NCBI RefSeq assembly: GCF_016879755.1
Contig: NZ_WOFU01000003.1
Coordinates: 186,001 to 250,000, forward strand
From: Bacillus sp. B15-48
GTDB lineage: Bacteria > Bacillota > Bacilli > Bacillales > Cytobacillaceae
Reading direction: 5' to 3'
Length of the DNA stretch: 64,000 bases
The notes beneath the pieces are model-generated. The model was given only the letters and a program-made list of their open reading frames with translations. It was not told the origin of the DNA and searched no databases. The stretch's first letter is position 1. Each line of letters starts with the position of its first letter. Positions 27,515 to 35,569 of this stretch are shown in pieces. A program made the position numbers and the translations under genes.

Positions 27515-27895
27515 TTAATCTGCGTAGAAAATATCCGTTTTATTTCCACTAGTTGAGTGATTTTTTTTAAAATCAAAATTCTGGTTAGGCTTCTTTCTAA
27601 TTGTATTTAATCTTTCCGTTAACTCCATGAACCATTTTTCATCTTTTGCTTGTAAGGCGAGATCAATTAAACTTCTAATTTCTCCCTCTGTTTCTAATAC
27701 AGAATCACTGAGTTTACGAACCTTAGTATAAAGGTCCATTGTCTTCCCGATAATTAGACTATTATCACTATCAACGACGGTCACTTTAACTACCCCATTT
27801 TGATGATTTACGGCTTCGATATACCCTAGTACTAGCTCTCCATTAGTTGCTTCACCTTTCACCCAATCGCCAATTTCGCAATTAAAACTTTCCAT
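27515..27895 (-). CDS. IDEAL-domain protein
   Basis: 126 residues from the ATG at 27895, preceded by GGTGGTG. The N-terminal half looks like a small beta barrel (EIGDWVKGEATNGELVLGYIEAV). Residues about 76-100 (EIRSLIDLALQAKDEKWFMELTERLN) match the IDEAL domain, a short helical motif of Bacillales that often mediates protein contacts. The tail is basic and polar. The specific role is unknown. It is on the same strand as spx, about 75 bp upstream. Confidence 0.65.
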   Translation of the reverse strand: MESFNCEIGDWVKGEATNGELVLGYIEAVNHQNGVVKVTVVDSDNSLIIGKTMDLYTKVRKLSDSVLETEGEIRSLIDLALQAKDEKWFMELTERLNTIRKKPNQNFDFKKNHSTSGNKTDIFYAD

Positions 27896-28041
27896 CTTTT
27901 TCACCACCATTTTTAATGTAATAAAAAATAATACAGTTTAAAGTTTTTGAAAGGTTTACTATATAGTAAGCATATATTGTTCAAAGTGTTATAAAAAAAA
28001 TTACAGTTTTGCTAAATAGGCTTAATGATAATACCTCATGC

Positions 28042-28461
28042 CTAGTCTTGGTTTTTGATTTTAGCCAAAACAGAACTGATGGTAATTTCTTTTAAATAGT
28101 TTTGAAGATATTCTTCTGCTTCATAAAATATATTATCCATAACATATTGTGTATTTGAAGATATAATACAGGTTTGATCTGGGTCACCTGTACACCAATG
28201 AGGCTTAAGAGAACCTGCTGAAATAGCAAGATATACTTGAGAAAGAGTCGTTTTCTCCGGATTACAGCTCAAGATGTAGCCACCGCCAATCCCTTCTTTC
28301 GTCTTTACATAACCATTTTTCCTCAAAATACTCATCACTTTACGGATTCTCGCAGGATTTGTACAAACATTCTCGGCTATTGTCTCACTATTTGCCATGT
28401 GATCGGGTAAGTTGGCTAATAAAACAAGGCTATGTAAAGCAATAACAAAATCACTATTCAT
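28042..28461 (-). CDS. Rrf2 family transcriptional regulator
   Basis: 139 residues from the ATG at 28461 (GGAG about 10 bases upstream). Rrf2 winged helix (NSETIAENVCTNPARIRKVMSILRKNGYVKTKEGIGGGYIL). Only two cysteines (HWCTGDPDQTC, plus one in the wing region ENVCTN) could sense redox or metal state; the classical three-Cys cluster of IscR/NsrR is not clear. It most resembles the YwnA-type group. A 23-bp inverted repeat (28505-28527) between it and the divergent small membrane gene is the probable operator. Confidence 0.85.
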   Translation of the reverse strand: MNSDFVIALHSLVLLANLPDHMANSETIAENVCTNPARIRKVMSILRKNGYVKTKEGIGGGYILSCNPEKTTLSQVYLAISAGSLKPHWCTGDPDQTCIISSNTQYVMDNIFYEAEEYLQNYLKEITISSVLAKIKNQD

Positions 28462-28504
28462 ACTATCCCAACTCCTTCTCCCCAATCGAATATATCTTGT
28501 TTAT

Positions 28505-28527
28505 ACTGTAAATATAATATATACAGT
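28505..28527. promoter_or_regulatory. Inverted repeat between the Rrf2 gene and the small membrane gene
   Basis: ACTGTAAATAT and ATATATACAGT form a 23-bp near-palindrome between divergent genes. This is the usual size for an Rrf2 operator. Confidence 0.6.
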
Positions 28528-28641
28528 TATAATAGTCAAATGAAATAACTCAAAGGGGCTACTCTTTTTTCATAATGAAATGTAAAACATGTGTTAGTAG
28601 CAAATATCTTTGCATATAAATCCAGTAAGGGGGGATCTATA

Positions 28642-28785
28642 ATGCTTGGACTTTGGCTGACAACAATAAGTATTGCCATCCTTTTCTTTATCACACTTTT
28701 TATCTTTTATATGTTTGTTAAAAGTTCGGTTAACATGGAAGACGCACAACGTGTCGATAAACTGCCTAAAGATGATTCTAATTGA
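28642..28785 (+). CDS. Small single-pass membrane protein
   Basis: 47 residues from the ATG at 28642, with AAGGGGGGAT 8 bases upstream. One hydrophobic helix (about residues 3-28) is followed by a short charged tail (MEDAQRVDKLPKDD). I do not recognise the family. It is divergent from the Rrf2 gene and shares its inverted repeat, so joint control is likely. A perfect palindromic terminator follows. Confidence 0.65.
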   Translation: MLGLWLTTISIAILFFITLFIFYMFVKSSVNMEDAQRVDKLPKDDSN

Positions 28786-28838
28786 ACGATTATGCATTTT
28801 TTCTAATTGTTAAACTCAATTACTAACTAAACACAAAA

Positions 28839-28862
28839 GACTAACTCTAATTAGAGTTAGTC
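28839..28862. terminator. Bidirectional terminator
   Basis: Perfect 24-bp palindrome with arms GACTAACTCT / AGAGTTAGTC between convergent genes. Confidence 0.8.
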
Positions 28863-28886
28863 CTTCACATAAGAAATCATTCAGTT

Positions 28887-30062
28887 TTAATAAACATCAC
28901 GTTGATAACGTTTTTGCTTTTGTAGATTATTTAAATATGTTTCCGCCTCTTCAGGAGTTAAGGATGCCTCTTTTTCAATAATGGAGAGCAACGCGTTGTG
29001 TACATCTTTTGCCATATGCTCCTTATCCCCACAAACGTAAAAATATGCGCCCTTTTCTAGCCAATCAAATAATTCTTTCCCATTCTCAAGCATTTTGTGC
29101 TGTACATATACTTTTTTATCTGAATCACGAGAGAATGCTGTATCTAGCTTTGTCAAAATCCCATTTTTTAAATACTCTTCTAGTTCATTTTGATATAAGA
29201 AATCCGTCGCTTCATGCTGGTCACCAAAAAACAACCATGACCGTCCTGTTGCTTCACTAACTGAATGCTCTTGAATAAATGAGCGGAATGGGGCAATTCC
29301 TGTTCCTGGACCGACCATAATAATATCTGTATCTTGCGACTCCGGTAGATGAAAATGTTTATTTGGCTGAACAAAAACTGGTAAGGTATCCCCTTCTTGA
29401 AGACGTTCCGCACATAAAACAGAACAAACTCCTTTACGCTCGCGGCCATGAGCATTGTAGCGTACCGCTCCAATTGTTAAGTGGACTTCATCCTTATGAG
29501 CAGCCATACTGCTAGCAATTGAGTAGAGTCGTGGTGGAATTTTCCTTAATATAGATACAATTTCTTGTGCGGAGACATCCCACGGACCAAAATCCCGTAA
29601 CATATCTAATAAATCGCGTCCGTCAATATATTCTTTCAGCTTGCCCACATTTTCCACTTCAACAAGTTGTTGTAACTCCTCATTTTCAGTTAATTTCGCA
29701 GCTTGTTGTAGAATTTTTTTCGTTAACAAAGTAATCTCATAATAAGTTGCAAGTGCTTCTCTTAGTGGTAGTGTGTCCCCTTGTTTATTAATAACCACAC
29801 TCTCTTCTGGGTCCCATTGCATTTCATCAAGCAGCATAGCGACAAGTACTGGGTCATTTTCCGGGGCAATCCCAAGACAATCACCTGGGACGTATGCAAG
29901 TCCCGATCCCTCGAGGGACAACTCAATATGTCGTGTTTCTTTGTTAGAACCATTTCCATTTATATTAATATTTTTAAGCACTTTTGCCTGAAATGGATTC
30001 ATTCTAGAATAGCTCGTTGACGCCCTTTTGTTTCCTTTTGCCTCTTCCAAAGTATGTGTCAT
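28887..30062 (-). CDS. CysJ-like NADPH flavoprotein reductase lacking the flavodoxin domain
   Basis: 391 residues from the ATG at 30062 (GAGGTG upstream). It has the FAD-binding and NADPH-binding modules of the diflavin reductase family: RLYSIASS for FAD, GVCSVLCAERL, VGPGTGIAPFRSFIQE for the pyrophosphate, FFGDQH, YVCGDKEHMAKDV and the typical C-terminal YQRDVY. Canonical sulphite reductase flavoprotein has about 600 residues with an N-terminal FMN flavodoxin domain; that domain is absent. The first 25 residues are a polar extension, not a remnant. No cysI gene is adjacent; the ferritin gene lies just upstream. It may pass electrons to a separate flavodoxin or act directly on another acceptor. 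Confidence 0.85.
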   Translation of the reverse strand: MTHTLEEAKGNKRASTSYSRMNPFQAKVLKNININGNGSNKETRHIELSLEGSGLAYVPGDCLGIAPENDPVLVAMLLDEMQWDPEESVVINKQGDTLPLREALATYYEITLLTKKILQQAAKLTENEELQQLVEVENVGKLKEYIDGRDLLDMLRDFGPWDVSAQEIVSILRKIPPRLYSIASSMAAHKDEVHLTIGAVRYNAHGRERKGVCSVLCAERLQEGDTLPVFVQPNKHFHLPESQDTDIIMVGPGTGIAPFRSFIQEHSVSEATGRSWLFFGDQHEATDFLYQNELEEYLKNGILTKLDTAFSRDSDKKVYVQHKMLENGKELFDWLEKGAYFYVCGDKEHMAKDVHNALLSIIEKEASLTPEEAETYLNNLQKQKRYQRDVY

Positions 30063-30183
30063 ACCCTTCACCTCATAAAGTAATATAAGCGATCATAACA
30101 TAAAGCTAGTATTTACGTTATATCTTTTTTCACATAATTTTTAACAATTCATTTTATTTTTACTATTTGCGGTCGTTACAAAT

Positions 30184-30690
30184 TTACTGACCATCTGGTG
30201 TAAATGTTCGTTGCGATAGTTCATTATCAAGCATAAAGACTGCCGTACTATCATTTTCAATTCGTTTTAACTTTTGTATCAGGTTATCAAATAAAGCCTC
30301 TTCTTCAACCTGTTCTTCGATGAACCATTTTAAAAACGAAATTGTTGCATGCTCCCGTTCATCCAATGCAATATCTGCTAGTTTATAGATTCGACTCGTT
30401 ACCTCTTTCTCATGAGAAAAACCTTTTTTAAACACATCTAAAACCGATTCAAAGTCATTATTAACAGTTGGAAAACCCTCCACCGTTATCCTCGCCCCGA
30501 CATCGTTTAAAAAATGATAAAATTTCATTGCATGGAAGCGTTCTTCCTCTGCCTGTACTAAAAAAAAGTTAGCAAACCCATCTAAATTTTCAGAAGAACA
30601 GTATGCAGCCATAGCTAGATATGCATGTGCTGAATATAATTCATAATTCATTTGGCCGTTCATTTCCTTCACTAGCTTCTCGCTTAGCAA
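30184..30690 (-). CDS. Ferritin (FtnA type)
   Basis: 168 residues, TTG start at 30690 with a strong GAGGAGGGG site. It is a four-helix ferritin with ferroxidase residues in NYELYSAHAYLAM (Glu17), AEEERFHAMKF (Glu-x-x-His) and FIEEQVEEE. It oxidises Fe(II) and stores iron in a 24-subunit shell, without haem. No Fur box was found by eye. It is followed by the CysJ-like reductase gene on the same strand (about 120 bp), which could supply electrons for iron release; that link is inference. Confidence 0.93.
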   Translation of the reverse strand: MLSEKLVKEMNGQMNYELYSAHAYLAMAAYCSSENLDGFANFFLVQAEEERFHAMKFYHFLNDVGARITVEGFPTVNNDFESVLDVFKKGFSHEKEVTSRIYKLADIALDEREHATISFLKWFIEEQVEEEALFDNLIQKLKRIENDSTAVFMLDNELSQRTFTPDGQ

Positions 30691-30957
30691 GCAATCCCCT
30701 CCTCATATTGCATTTTTTATTATATCACCAACAAAATTCTTCTTCGAATATAATCCCTTAAGATTGAAGATTCATTTTAAGCAGGAGTATATGGTTTCTC
30801 CACCACTTTTATGTTTCTAAAAGGACCTCTTTATAACATACTATGGTGAAAAACAGCTATTGATTAAACAGATAGTAGATTTTTCATAAAAATCATTATC
30901 TTTTTACAGTATGTGCAATGCCCAATTCTCGGTAATCTGTTCCTGTTAAAGGATGAA
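30691..30957. other. Intergenic region without recognised gene
   Basis: 267 bp between ferritin and the thioesterase. I see no credible coding frame, only the upstream region of the ferritin gene. Confidence 0.5.
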
Positions 30958-31494
30958 TTAACTCTTGTTATGAAGCAACCTTTCCCATGGTAAATCGGTT
31001 CCATATTTGAGCGCACGTTTTTCACTGTCTTTCCGTCTTTTTTTACGAATTTCCGCTCGGTCTTTAGCTGTTTCATATAAGTTTTTTTCTTCTTCCGTTT
31101 CAGGAATAACAGCCGGTACAGGAGTTGGCTGCCCATTGTCATCAAGTGCAACCATTGACAGAAACGAAATAGCGCATACATTTCGATTACCAGTGATTAG
31201 ATCTTCAGCAATGACCTTCACAAAAATCTCCATCGATGTTCTTCCTGTATATGTAACATAGGATTCTAAACAAACTGAATTTCCTTCATAAATCGGATGT
31301 AAAAAATCGACTGAATCTGTGGAAGCAGTGACGACAAGCTTTCGACTATGCCTCATCGCAGAAATAGCCCCTACATCATCAATATACGTCATTAATTTTC
31401 CACCGAATAGCGTTCGATGACCATTCGTATCCGGGGGCTGCACAATACTTGTTTTCACAACAAATGACTCCCTGCAAAATTTCGTCTCCTTCAT
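30958..31494 (-). CDS. Acyl-CoA thioester hydrolase (YkhA-like hotdog fold)
   Basis: 178 residues with a single hotdog domain: NGHRTLFGGKLMTYIDDVGAISAMRHS, TASTDSVDFLHPI, GRTSMEIFVKV. The catalytic Asn/Asp region (PPDTNGHRTLFGG) is intact. The C-terminal 40 residues are basic and charged. It hydrolyses acyl-CoA to free acid and CoA in the cytoplasm; chain-length preference cannot be read from sequence. It is monocistronic, next to the IS110 insertion. Confidence 0.88.
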   Translation of the reverse strand: MKETKFCRESFVVKTSIVQPPDTNGHRTLFGGKLMTYIDDVGAISAMRHSRKLVVTASTDSVDFLHPIYEGNSVCLESYVTYTGRTSMEIFVKVIAEDLITGNRNVCAISFLSMVALDDNGQPTPVPAVIPETEEEKNLYETAKDRAEIRKKRRKDSEKRALKYGTDLPWERLLHNKS

Positions 31495-31700
31495 AGCTGT
31501 CCTCCATTGATTATTTCAATTCATCTCAATTGTTTATATTATCATATTTATCCCCTTAATTCAGTAATAAATTCTACTTTCCTTACATACAAAGCGGTAA
31601 AAATGTCAGCAAAACGAATGTCATTCATATAAACTTTTATATTGCAAATGCTATTATTTGTTATGTACAATTTACTATTAGTGCTCATAATGTTGCTTCC
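31495..31700. other. Intergenic region upstream of the IS110 element
   Basis: AT-rich, no gene seen. It probably holds the promoter of the thioesterase gene near its right-hand start and the left flank of the insertion. Confidence 0.4.
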
Positions 31701-31704
31701 CCCA

Positions 31705-31958
31705 AAAAACTCACATGAGCTTTCGCTCCCAACCCATGCATGAAAATTAATCTCCTCAGCCCATAATGTTAGTGACGCAAACAGTTAGTAAAACGTGGTC
31801 TTTTTTGGTGGCTCGACCCTGTACAAAAAACTGTTTGAGTGAGCTTGGTGTTCAACCCTTTGTTAGCTCTTTCCTTTTGGAAGGATGACTACGTACAGAA
31901 AAATGCTTAGATTCAATCTCACTCACTGTTTGTGATCCTACTTTAAAGGAGAAGTTTT
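31705..31958 (+). ncRNA. Candidate IS110 bridge RNA region
   Basis: In IS110 elements of the IS621 type the leader ahead of the transposase encodes a structured bridge RNA that pairs with donor and target DNA. This leader is non-coding, of the right size, and contains self-complementary stretches (ACAAAAAACTGTTTG; TTTCCTTTTGGAAGGA). No fold was calculated; the call rests on the family and the position. Confidence 0.35.
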
Positions 31959-33098
31959 ATGGAAGTTTTTATTGAACGATGCGCTGGTTTAGATGTTCAT
32001 TCTGAAACAATAGTTGCTTGCGTTATAACTGGAAGTCAGAATGAAGAGTTAATCAAAGAGACAGAGACATTTCCTACCTTAACAAAGGATTTATATCGTC
32101 TCTTAAAATGGCTTGAAAACCATGGTGTTTCCCATATTGCAATGGAAAGCACTGGGGTATATTGGAAGCCTGTATACAATATTTTAGAAGGATTCTTTGA
32201 TATTACACTGGCAAATGCGCAACGAATTAAAAATGTACCAGGAAGGAAAACAGATGTATCTGATGCAGAATGGATTGCTAAATTATTACGACATGGATTA
32301 ATCGAAAAGAGTTTTGTTCCACCAGTTGATATTAGAGAACTTCGGGATTTAACTAGACTCAGGAAGAAATGGATTGGTCACTTAACATCTGAAAAGAATC
32401 GGATTCAAAAGGTATTAGAGTGTTCGAACGTAAAATTGAGCACGGTCATTTCTGATGTTTTTGGCGTTTCGGGGAGAAAACTACTTGAACGACTTGTAGA
32501 ACAGGGTTATGTGGACGCTTCCGATGTAGAAGAAAGAATACACGGCAGAATGGCGCCGAAAAAACAGATGATTACGGATTCTTTGTATGGCACACTTAAT
32601 GATCATCAGCGTTTCCTAATTCGTCAATCCTGGTCGCACATTGAATACTTAGAAAAGCTTATCAAAGAAATTGAGGAGCGAGTCGATACCTTATTACAAA
32701 ACTATCAAGAGGAACTCCAGTTACTTACAACGATACCAGGAATAAAGAAGGATACTGCAGCAATTATCATTGCCGAGATTGGTGTAGATATGAGTCAATT
32801 TCCTACTTCTCAACACTTAGCTTCCTGGGCTGGTGTTTCGCCAGGTAATAAAGAAAGTGCAGGTAAACGGTATAGCACCAAGACTGTAAAGGGAAATCCT
32901 CATATTAAATCGGCAATGTGCGAGGCTGCGTGGGCTGTTTCTAGGTGTAGGAATAGATGGTTAGCAACGAAATACTGGTCAATAGCTGCAAGAAGAGGAA
33001 AGAAAAAAGCACTCGTTGCACTATCGCACCGAATGCTTCGAATTATTTACTCCATGCTTATAAACAAGGAGCCATTTAAAGAAATGCAAGCTAATTAG
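31959..33098 (+). CDS. IS110 family transposase
   Basis: 379 residues, ribosome site AAAGGAG. The N-terminal DEDD RuvC-like domain has GLDVHSETIVA, AMESTGVYWKP and GRKTDVSDAEWIA. The C-terminal transposase_20 domain has IPGIKKDTAAIIIAEIG, FPTSQHLASWAGVSPGN and the catalytic serine region ESAGKR. The frame is intact, so the element may be active. IS110 recombinases insert without target duplication and use a bridge RNA. Confidence 0.95.
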   Translation: MEVFIERCAGLDVHSETIVACVITGSQNEELIKETETFPTLTKDLYRLLKWLENHGVSHIAMESTGVYWKPVYNILEGFFDITLANAQRIKNVPGRKTDVSDAEWIAKLLRHGLIEKSFVPPVDIRELRDLTRLRKKWIGHLTSEKNRIQKVLECSNVKLSTVISDVFGVSGRKLLERLVEQGYVDASDVEERIHGRMAPKKQMITDSLYGTLNDHQRFLIRQSWSHIEYLEKLIKEIEERVDTLLQNYQEELQLLTTIPGIKKDTAAIIIAEIGVDMSQFPTSQHLASWAGVSPGNKESAGKRYSTKTVKGNPHIKSAMCEAAWAVSRCRNRWLATKYWSIAARRGKKKALVALSHRMLRIIYSMLINKEPFKEMQAN

Positions 33099-33277
33099 TA
33101 TAACCAAAACCAAATAGAAATATTCAAAGTTACCCTCCAACAGGTACCTCTGCTTTCTTATTGGCTTTTTTAAGTTATTTATAGGGTTTCCTACTTTGAT
33201 CAATGATATACAGGAAACCCGAGGGACTTTTATTTTCACAGAAAAAGACGTAGCAACACGAGAAAGGAGACAAACAG

Positions 33278-33985
33278 ATGTCATTTTATCAGGTTCTAAC
33301 CCCATATTACGATGAAATATTCCCATTAAATCAGCAGGCATTTTCCTTTTTATCCACATATTTTCTTAAAGAGCAATCCATTTTAGATATTGGTGCCGGA
33401 ACAGGAAGTATGGCAATTGCTCTTGGGGAACATGGTGCAAATGTTACAGCAATTGAACCCGAAGAGACGATGTCGGAAGAGATTCGACTAAAAGCTGGCT
33501 TAAAAGGGCTTTCAGTGGCAGTCTCGACGTTATCAATGGAACAAATCGATGAGTTACGGGGCACATTTGATGGGATGTATTGTATCGGAAATACACTTGC
33601 CCATTTGCAGACTTTAAATGCAGTTGAAAAATTTTTAGGTAATTGTTATCAAAATTTACAAGTGAATGGAAGGTTTATCGTTCAACTAGTCAATTATGAT
33701 AAAGTTTTGGCAAATGACAATTTCGCCTTTCCGGATATAATAAAAGAGAATTTTACTTTTACAAGAAAATATAAAAAGGACAAAGATAGAATCCTTTTTA
33801 AGACGATTGTGAAAACAAAAAACGAGTTATTTGAAAACACTGTACCTTTATATCCGTTGACTTCTGAACAGTTAATAAACAAGCTGGAAAATGCAGGGTT
33901 TCAAAAGATTGATGTTTATGGAAATTATAAAAAAGACCCTTTCACGATTGATTCACAAGCTTTAATTACCGTCGCCTATAAATAA
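33278..33985 (+). CDS. Class I SAM-dependent methyltransferase
   Basis: 235 residues, AAAGGAGA before the ATG. Rossmann methyltransferase with motif I (ILDIGAGTGSMAIAL), the acidic ribose-binding residue in AIEPEE, and a later GTFDGMYCIGNTLAHL. The first 30 residues (YYDEIFPLNQQAF) resemble small-molecule methyltransferases. The substrate is unknown. It lies just to the right of the IS110 element; its own reading frame is complete. Confidence 0.85.
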   Translation: MSFYQVLTPYYDEIFPLNQQAFSFLSTYFLKEQSILDIGAGTGSMAIALGEHGANVTAIEPEETMSEEIRLKAGLKGLSVAVSTLSMEQIDELRGTFDGMYCIGNTLAHLQTLNAVEKFLGNCYQNLQVNGRFIVQLVNYDKVLANDNFAFPDIIKENFTFTRKYKKDKDRILFKTIVKTKNELFENTVPLYPLTSEQLINKLENAGFQKIDVYGNYKKDPFTIDSQALITVAYK

Positions 33986-33995
33986 AGCGAAACTT

Positions 33996-34031
33996 CCATC
34001 AGAGGGGGTTTTCTTCATCCCCCACTGATGG
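33996..34031 (+). terminator. Hairpin after the methyltransferase gene
   Basis: Stem CCATCAG/CTGATGG continued by GGGGG/CCCCC; no T run follows. Confidence 0.5.
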
Positions 34032-34054
34032 TTAGTTGAGCCAATCGGGCATTT

Positions 34055-34141
34055 ACTGGCAGTTTATCCCCCACTTATCCTTCACTAGTGTGGACTTGAA
34101 GTGTTTAAGTGGGGGTATTACTGCCAGTTAATCTGCGATAA
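34055..34141. repeat. REP-like palindromic element with conserved tail
   Basis: A 23-bp imperfect inverted repeat: ACTGGCAG with CCCCCACTTA on the left, TAAGTGGGGG with ACTGCCAGT on the right. It is followed by the tail AGTTAATCTGCGATAA (34126-34141), which also occurs at 6691-6706. Likely a small dispersed element. Confidence 0.6.
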
Positions 34142-34169
34142 TACACAGCAACGGCGCCAATCTTAAAAT

Positions 34170-34203
34170 CCCGTACTGCCAAGCACGTTCTTGGCAGCAC
34201 GGG
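34170..34203 (-). terminator. Terminator of the 3-hydroxybenzoate hydroxylase-like gene
   Basis: 14-bp stem CCCGTACTGCCAAG / CTTGGCAGCACGGG with one mismatch, then ATTTTAAG on the minus strand. Confidence 0.8.
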
Positions 34204-34243
34204 TATTTAAAACTGCAAATGCAATTTCTATTAAAATAAAAAT

Positions 34244-35449
34244 TTATGCCTTTATTAAACTTTTATTATATCCATGAAACTGATCGACAAATTCGAAATT
34301 TTGAGATGTACGTTTTTTCAAGATGATATCGCGTAAAAGAATGCCTTCGTGAGTTGTATTATGAATAATCTCTCCCCATGTTCTTGCTGATCCTTGAACG
34401 TGAGCAGTACGTGGAATACGTTCTTTTTGATATTCTAAAAGTGCTTGTTCGACATCATCACCATGTTCATGCAACATATTCGCTAAATACCCAGCATCTT
34501 CAAGTGCCTGACAAGCACCTTGTGCCAAATATTGAAGCATAGGATGAGCTGCATCTCCAATTAATGTGATTTTCCCTTTTGTCCAATTCTCAATCGGAAC
34601 ACGGTCATACATTGGCCAGCGGCGTTGACGAGAGATGAATGAAATCGCTTTTTGGACAAGGTCACATGTCCCTGCAAACACTTCATCCATTTCTTGAGGA
34701 GTTCCCCAATTCTCAGTATGTTCAATTTCCTTAGTATAACTTTTACTTTTAAACACTACAACCTGATTGTATAGCTCCCCTTTACGAACAGGGTACTGAA
34801 CAAGGTGTAAGTCTGGACCAATCCACATGTAGACATCATCCATACTATTAACTGAAGCTTTTACTTCCTCAATTGGGATCGCGCCACGGTAAGCAACATA
34901 TCCTGAACATACAGCGTCGTCATCGCTGAAAAGCTTACGGACATTTGACCAAATGCCATCAGCACCTACTAAAGCATTTCCGGTGTGCACTGCTCCGTTT
35001 TCAGCTTTTACAGTTACCCCATCATTTTCTTCTGCTATTGTTACAATTCGTTGGTTTGTAACCAATTCTATAAATGGATTTTCTTGGCAAGCCTCAAGGA
35101 GGACACGATGAAGATCACTACGATGGAGCACAACATATGGTGCACCATATCTTTCTTTATAGACATCACCAAGGTCTAAGGCTGAAAGCTCTTCCCCAGA
35201 GAATGCATCCATTAAAACTAATCTTTTCGGAAAAACAGCAATTTCGTTAATTTTATCCATAACACCAAAACGTTGTAATACATTTGTCGCATTTGCAGCT
35301 AACTGTATGCCCGCACCAACTTCACCAAACTCTGGTGCTTGTTCTAATACTTTTACGTATTTTTTTGTTTCAGCTATTCCGAGAGCCGTTGCTAAACCGC
35401 CAATTCCCCCACCGACTACAATCGTTGGATATTCTTTTGAATTCCCCAC
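34244..35449 (-). CDS. FAD-dependent monooxygenase, 3-hydroxybenzoate 6-hydroxylase-like
   Basis: 401 residues, group A flavoprotein hydroxylase. FAD GxGxxG is GGGIGGLATALG near the N-terminus, the DG motif is GADGIWSNVR, and GD is TLIGDAAHPM. It would hydroxylate an aromatic ring with NAD(P)H and O2. The neighbours, gentisate 1,2-dioxygenase and a fumarylpyruvate hydrolase-like gene, make 3-hydroxybenzoate to gentisate (2,5-dihydroxybenzoate) the likely reaction; salicylate 5-hydroxylation cannot be excluded. It is the last gene of the minus-strand cluster 37671-34244, with its own 120-bp leader. Confidence 0.85.
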   Translation of the reverse strand: MGNSKEYPTIVVGGGIGGLATALGIAETKKYVKVLEQAPEFGEVGAGIQLAANATNVLQRFGVMDKINEIAVFPKRLVLMDAFSGEELSALDLGDVYKERYGAPYVVLHRSDLHRVLLEACQENPFIELVTNQRIVTIAEENDGVTVKAENGAVHTGNALVGADGIWSNVRKLFSDDDAVCSGYVAYRGAIPIEEVKASVNSMDDVYMWIGPDLHLVQYPVRKGELYNQVVVFKSKSYTKEIEHTENWGTPQEMDEVFAGTCDLVQKAISFISRQRRWPMYDRVPIENWTKGKITLIGDAAHPMLQYLAQGACQALEDAGYLANMLHEHGDDVEQALLEYQKERIPRTAHVQGSARTWGEIIHNTTHEGILLRDIILKKRTSQNFEFVDQFHGYNKSLIKA

Positions 35450-35569
35450 TCTAATTCCTCCTCTTGATGTGAATATAACATTTAACTACTAATATAGAGC
35501 GCTTTCATAATAGATTTGATATTGTAGGAGACGGATCATTATATTCCGTCTCCCTTGCTTTTTAACTTT

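Larger units (their letters stand above)
31700..33110 (+). mobile_element. IS110-family insertion sequence
   Basis: One transposase gene (31959-33098) preceded by about 250 bp of non-coding DNA, the normal layout of IS110 elements. These lack long terminal inverted repeats, so the ends given are approximate. The short repeat CATAATGTT at about 31687 and 31763 may mark the left side. Confidence 0.7.

Noticed and set aside
28591-28641. Longer start of the small membrane protein
   Set aside because: The ribosome site AAGGGGGGAT serves the ATG at 28642; the added segment would lie upstream of it.
30864-31181. Minus-strand frame of 105 codons
   Set aside because: It lies inside the thioesterase gene in another frame and reads as low-complexity basic sequence.
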